A stretch of 7,821 nucleotides of DNA. Origin: Actinomycetes bacterium (lineage in GTDB: Bacteria; Actinomycetota; Actinomycetes; Mycobacteriales; Micromonosporaceae). This document shows positions 5,392 through 7,821 of this stretch, in pieces. Position 1 is the stretch's first letter, and each line of letters begins with the position of its first letter. Where the stretch lies: positions 1 to 7,821 of the forward strand of contig JAEZGP010000784.1 of the NCBI GenBank assembly GCA_023437285.1, in the 5' to 3' direction. Made by a program: the position numbers and the translations under genes. The notes below the pieces were generated by a model. It made no database searches and was not told the origin of the DNA. It worked only from the letters and a program-made list of their open reading frames with translations.

Positions 5392-5435
5392 CCTTACAAG
5401 CGGAGGGTCGCAGGTTCGAAACCTGCCGCACCCAC
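5392..5435 (+). repeat. attR: displaced 3' half of tRNA-Val
   Basis: The copy starts at the anticodon loop and includes anticodon triplet, T-arm and 3' acceptor strand but no 5' half, so it is not a functional tRNA. Bases 5392-5420 equal 628-656. A5421 changes the last T-loop base and leaves the T-stem pairable. A5430 makes the acceptor strand CGCACCC, which would mispair once with the GGGCGCG 5' strand of the intact gene. This is either drift after displacement or a sign that the copy derives from a different tRNA-Val allele. Confidence 0.85.
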
Positions 5436-5549
5436 ATTCTGGCAGCTGATTTGTGACCCTGCCCACGTTGATTCGGGTGGCAGCGGACCTCGGTTCGTAC
5501 GCGGACGACCACGCGTCCCCAGCCTGACAACGATCGGTAGACGGTCACG

Positions 5550-5993
5550 ATGCGGGTGCGACGGTACGTCTACTTCGCGTTGGTTTCCGAACAGCTTTCG
5601 GCCGCCGCGATCAAGGCGGAGGTCGGACTTGAGCCGGATGAGGTGGGCGTTCGGGGATCTCGCCTCCGCATACCGGCTCGTTCCTCGGTCGCATACCTGG
5701 AAGGTCGTCTGCCGTAACGAGAGCCTGTTTCTGCACGCGCAGATCCAGCACGTGATCGACCGGTCCAACGGCACGCCGACCGGATCACGGCCCTCACGTC
5801 CCTGCTCGTTGACGGTGAGCCGGTCGTGTCTGCCGGGCTCCAGATCGTCAGGGAGTACACGCCCGAGGTCAACGGTGAGGAACCCGCGGAACCGAACCTG
5901 CTGGGCTGGAGTCTGGAGCGGTGGACGCTAGCGTTTCTGGCGCGGACGGGTGCGTTCGTGGACGTCGACGAGTACCACCTCGAACCTTCGTAG
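5550..5993 (+). pseudogene. DUF4279-like gene broken by two compensating frameshifts
   Basis: The frame opened by ATG 5550 reads MRVRRYVYFALVSEQLSAAA and on to GLEPDEVGVRG, then meets TAA at 5715-5717. Between about 5660 and 5770 the protein-like sequence is in the +1 frame (PRSHTWKVVCRNESLFLHAQ, then IQHVIDR). From about 5775 it is back in the first frame (RITALTSLLVDGEPVVSAGL, later LGWSLERWTLAFLARTGAFV) up to TAG at 5991-5993. The order of a 'Y..F.l' opening strand, a central W-containing strand, and a final 'L.W..e.l..La..GA..D.DeY' segment resembles DUF4279 domain proteins, whose function I do not know. Two indels of opposite sign explain the pattern. The 3' end overlaps the likely -35 box of the toxin-antitoxin promoter. 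The family call is moderate; the double shift is seen directly. Confidence 0.6.
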
Positions 5994-6026
5994 ACGGGAC
6001 CGAAGGGTCGGACTAGAATTCGGACC
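5991..6026 (+). promoter_or_regulatory. Leaderless promoter and operator-like dyad of the toxin-antitoxin operon
   Basis: TAGAAT at 6014-6019 fits the actinobacterial -10 consensus TANNNT and lies seven bases from the ATG at 6027, the spacing expected if transcription begins at the start codon. TAGACG at 5991-5996 is a four-of-six -35 match at a 17-base spacing. No ribosome binding site precedes the ATG, in keeping with a leaderless message. Bases 6006-6026 form an imperfect 21-base dyad (seven of ten arm positions match, outer GGTC/GACC) that covers the -10, as expected for autorepression by a Phd-type antitoxin. Confidence 0.65.
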
Positions 6027-6314
6027 ATGGCGCAGACCCTCAATGTGACAGACGCGAAGGCTCGACTGTCCGAGCTTGTCGCGGCCGTTGCCACCACGCA
6101 TGACCACGTCGAGATCACCCGCAACGGTGAGCCGGCGGCCGTCCTGGTGTCTATGGAGGAGATCCGGGCGCTGAGGGAGACCGTGGCCATCCTGTCCGAC
6201 GCGGCCGCGATCGCGGATATCCGGGAAGCTGAGGAGGATATCGCGGCCGGGCGTCTCGTGGATGCGAGTGATCTGGCGGATGTGATGCGGGCTCGGCGTC
6301 AGGGTGCTGCGTGA
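6027..6314 (+). CDS. Phd/YefM-family antitoxin
   Basis: A 95-residue antitoxin. The N-terminal DNA-binding half carries the family pattern: LNVTDAKARLSELVAAV (residues 5-21), then VEITRNGEPAAVLVSMEEI (28-46). The C-terminal half is acidic and helical (ADIREAEEDIAAGRLVDASD), the part that normally wraps and blocks the toxin. In this family the antitoxin also binds the operon promoter as a dimer, alone or with toxin, which agrees with the dyad over the -10 box. Its TGA stop overlaps the toxin GTG start by four bases. Full length and intact. Confidence 0.92.
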   Translation: MAQTLNVTDAKARLSELVAAVATTHDHVEITRNGEPAAVLVSMEEIRALRETVAILSDAAAIADIREAEEDIAAGRLVDASDLADVMRARRQGAA

Positions 6315-6592
6315 CCGCACCCGAGCGGTGGGTCGTGAAGCTCACTGGTCCGGCGCGTCGAGCGTTGGAGAGCGGGTTGCCTGAGGCGGTCGCGTGGGCG
6401 GCGTACACGTTTGTCTCGCAGCGACTGCCGATCAATCCGCACCGCCTCGGCGGTGAGCTGACCGGGCCGTACGAAGGGATGCGGTCGGCTCACCTGGGGA
6501 CGTATCGCGTGGTGTACCGGATCGACGAAGACACGCGGACGGTGCATGTTCTGTCGATCCGACTCCGTGGCGATGTCTACGGCGTCCGCTGA
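6311..6592 (+). CDS. RelE/ParE-superfamily toxin
   Basis: A 93-residue protein of typical RelE size. Visible family blocks are LTGPARRALESGLPEAV (11-27), NPHRLGGEL (42-50), GMRSAHLGTYRVVYRID (56-72) and VHVLSIRLRGDVYGVR (78-93). It resembles mycobacterial RelE toxins, which cut mRNA on the ribosome. The last block often reads as a histidine-arginine pair before '.DVY'; here it is LRGDVY, so the residue set at the active site is not the most common one. GTG at 6311 is chosen because of the GTGA overlap with the antitoxin, which couples their translation. The pair is complete and likely functional, and such pairs stabilise accessory regions. Confidence 0.92.
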   Translation: MTAPERWVVKLTGPARRALESGLPEAVAWAAYTFVSQRLPINPHRLGGELTGPYEGMRSAHLGTYRVVYRIDEDTRTVHVLSIRLRGDVYGVR

Positions 6593-6604
6593 GCCGGTTC
6601 GTGT

Positions 6605-6835
6605 AGCAACGTCGCCAGACCATCTCGGCCATCCGTGCCCCGGCGCTTGCCTCCGTGCCGGCTGATGATGCGCCAGCAGCCGCTTCCGGCGTCCTGGAAC
6701 TGCCACTGTTGCCAAGCGTTGCCGTTGTGGGTGTACTGGCCGACGCGCGCGCCGTTGTCAAGGTTCGGCGACTGGGCGTCCATGGCCTTGCCGCCGTGGC
6801 GCACGGTGAGTCGGTAGGCGTACCCCGGACAGAAG
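6605..6835 (-). pseudogene. Ricin-type beta-trefoil lectin fragment
   Basis: The minus strand reads YAYRLTVRHGGKAMDAQ, then NGARVGQYTHNGNAWQQWQF, then CWRIISRHGGK. This is one full repeat and the start of the next of a ricin B / CBM13 lectin domain (pattern 'yrl..rhsGkcldv...dGa.v.q....g...Q.W'). Beyond the second RHGGK the frame loses similarity, while a shifted frame gives SAGARMAEMVWRR, which resembles the next repeat, so a frameshift is likely. There is no start: upstream on the minus strand the sequence enters the fructosamine kinase promoter region and coding start. Such domains are normally at the end of secreted glycosidases. This is a decayed 3' fragment, possibly cut by insertion of the toxin-antitoxin segment. 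Confidence 0.65.
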
Positions 6836-6845
6836 AGGAGCCGTC

Positions 6846-7739
6846 GTGTCGCATCCACTGCTGGAGTCCCTGGTGCGCGCCGGGATATCCGATGTCGTGT
6901 CCGTGGCGCCGGCGACCGGGGGCCTTGCGGCGCTCGCGGGCATCGCCACCCGCCGGGACGCGCCGCCGGTGTTCGTGAAGGCATTCGCTGACGCGCCGGC
7001 CGACGACGTCTTCGTCGCGGAGGCCGAAGGGCTCACCGCCCTGCGTGAACTCGGCGGGGTGCCAACCCCTGAGGTGATTCTTGCGGACCGGGACGTGCTG
7101 GTGCTGTCGGTGCTGCGGCCGAGGCCGCGCGACGGGGCCTTCTGGGAGCGGTTCGCGCACCTGCTCGCCGGCCTGCACCTGGGTACGACGCATCCGCGCT
7201 TCGGCTGGCACCGCGACAACTGGTTGGGCCGCCGCCGGCAGGTCAACACCTGGGACGACGACGGCTTCGCGTTCTTCGCGGAGCACCGGCTGCTCCGGTG
7301 GCTCGGGGAGCCGCGCGTCGAGGCGGCCCTCGACGCGGGCGACCGGGCGGCGCTGGAGCGGCTGTGCGACCGACTGCCCGACCTGTTGCCGGACCGGCCG
7401 GCGTGCCTGACGCACGGCGACCTGTGGGCCCAGAACGTGCTGGCCACCCCGGACGGGCAGCCGGCCCTGATCGACCCGGCGGTCTCCTACATGTGGGCCG
7501 AGGTCGACCTCGCCCACGTGTGGTCGACGTCGCCCCCGCCCGAGGCGGACCGGTTCTTAGCCGTCTACGCGGAGTTGACCTCCCTCGACGCCGACTGGCG
7601 AGCCCGCATGCCGATCATCCAGCTGCGCCAGCATCTCGCCGTGGTGGCCCAGTTCGACGACGACTGGGGGGCGGCCGAGCAGATCCGGGCCACACTCGCC
7701 CCGTTCCGCCGGTCCGGCGAGCAGCCCCGGATCGGGTAG
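6846..7739 (+). CDS. Fructosamine kinase family protein
   Basis: A 297-residue, full-length member of the fructosamine/ketosamine-3-kinase family, which phosphorylates sugar adducts on protein amines so that they fall off (deglycation); bacterial members prefer ribulosamine or erythrulosamine substrates. Visible kinase features: FVKAF with the ATP-binding K45, the acidic EAEGL helix (59-63), FGWHRDNWLG (119-128) typical of this family, the catalytic loop HGDLWAQN (190-197, D192), and IDPAVSYMWAEVDLAH (209-224, metal-binding D210). GTG at 6846 is preceded by GAGGAG at a six-base spacing, which fixes the start. G/C-rich third positions and completeness mark it as a host core gene. No promoter is evident in the lectin remnant upstream. 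The 82 bases after it hold no supported feature. Confidence 0.93.
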   Translation: MSHPLLESLVRAGISDVVSVAPATGGLAALAGIATRRDAPPVFVKAFADAPADDVFVAEAEGLTALRELGGVPTPEVILADRDVLVLSVLRPRPRDGAFWERFAHLLAGLHLGTTHPRFGWHRDNWLGRRRQVNTWDDDGFAFFAEHRLLRWLGEPRVEAALDAGDRAALERLCDRLPDLLPDRPACLTHGDLWAQNVLATPDGQPALIDPAVSYMWAEVDLAHVWSTSPPPEADRFLAVYAELTSLDADWRARMPIIQLRQHLAVVAQFDDDWGAAEQIRATLAPFRRSGEQPRIG

Positions 7740-7821
7740 CGCAGCGACGCGGGCCCAGCGCCGCCCGGATCACGGTGTTTTGCCGGCCCCGTTCGGGGTA
7801 CGAGCAAGGGCTGCACGGGAC

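Larger units (their letters stand above)
628..5435. mobile_element. tRNA-Val-integrated genomic island or integrative-element remnant, about 4.8 kb
   Basis: The 3' half of tRNA-Val is directly repeated 4,764 bases downstream, and the second copy lacks the 5' half of a tRNA. That arrangement is the hallmark of site-specific integration into a tRNA 3' end by a tyrosine recombinase. The enclosed DNA differs from its flanks: parts of 2220-3010 are visibly poorer in G+C, and the genes are accessory types (RusA resolvase, REase-HEPN protein, DUF2726-like nuclease, unknowns). Most cargo is on the minus strand. No integrase, excisionase, replication or transfer gene is visible, so the element is either a deletion remnant or a non-autonomous island moved in trans. 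The exact crossover point within the 29 identical bases cannot be told from sequence. Confidence 0.8.

Noticed and set aside
5206..5774. N-terminal extension of the DUF2726-like frame and minus-strand frames over attR
   Set aside because: They read through the tRNA fragment in antisense (FRTCDPPLVRCG, GAAGFEPATLRL) and lack similarity to the nuclease family.
6432..7517. 361-codon minus-strand open frame opposite the fructosamine kinase gene
   Set aside because: Shadow frame of a high-GC gene; the plus strand carries all kinase motifs and the ribosome binding site.
7775..7800. CCCC-GTTC-GGGG hairpin after the fructosamine kinase gene
   Set aside because: Only four or five base pairs and no T-run; too weak to call a terminator in GC-rich DNA.
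1..7821. CRISPR array, transposase or integrase gene
   Set aside because: No regularly spaced repeats and no recombinase motif (R..HxxR..Y, DDE or serine recombinase) were seen on either strand.

Overview
The window is a high-GC actinobacterial chromosome segment. The dense G/C third-codon positions, GTG/TTG starts, an AhpE-type peroxiredoxin and a leaderless toxin-antitoxin promoter all fit this; Micromonosporaceae or a related family is a guess from general look only. Two housekeeping genes bracket the window: the 3' part of an AhpE-like peroxiredoxin (1-359, +) on the left and a fructosamine kinase family protein (6846-7739, +) on the right. Between them lie an intact tRNA-Val(TAC) gene (599-673) and about 6 kb of accessory DNA.

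The key structural fact is a direct repeat of the 3' half of the tRNA. Bases 628-671 of the tRNA gene recur at 5392-5435, with 29 consecutive identical bases at the start and 42 of 44 matching overall. The right copy has no 5' half. This is the footprint of an integrative element that entered the 3' end of tRNA-Val, so about 4.76 kb is best read as a genomic island with attL inside the intact tRNA and attR at the displaced tRNA end. No integrase, excisionase or transfer gene is visible, so it is either a remnant or an island that depends on enzymes supplied in trans.

Island content, left to right: a gene-poor stretch with two tandem hairpins; a small PH/GRAM-like protein gene (1105-1533, +); a probable broken gene (about 1542-1830, -); a translationally coupled minus-strand pair of a RusA-like Holliday junction resolvase (3397-2993) and a protein joining a PD-(D/E)xK-like N-terminus to a C-terminal HEPN-like RNx3H motif (2996-2220); a gene-poor stretch with a perfect inverted repeat; two unrecognised small minus-strand genes (4243-3833 and 4580-4314); and a DUF2726/DUF559-like PD-(D/E)xK nuclease gene (5205-4660, -) that starts close to attR. 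Three nuclease-type proteins plus small unknowns in a tRNA-borne island is the composition expected of anti-phage or competition cargo. The REase-HEPN fusion coupled to RusA is the best candidate for something under-described; that function is inferred.

Right of attR are further accessory remnants: a DUF4279-like gene broken by two compensating frameshifts (5550-5993, +), a complete Phd/RelE toxin-antitoxin operon (6027-6592, +) with what looks like a leaderless, self-repressed promoter, and a minus-strand fragment of a ricin-type beta-trefoil lectin (about 6605-6835) cut off in front of the fructosamine kinase gene. The tRNA-Val flank therefore looks like a repeated insertion and decay site.
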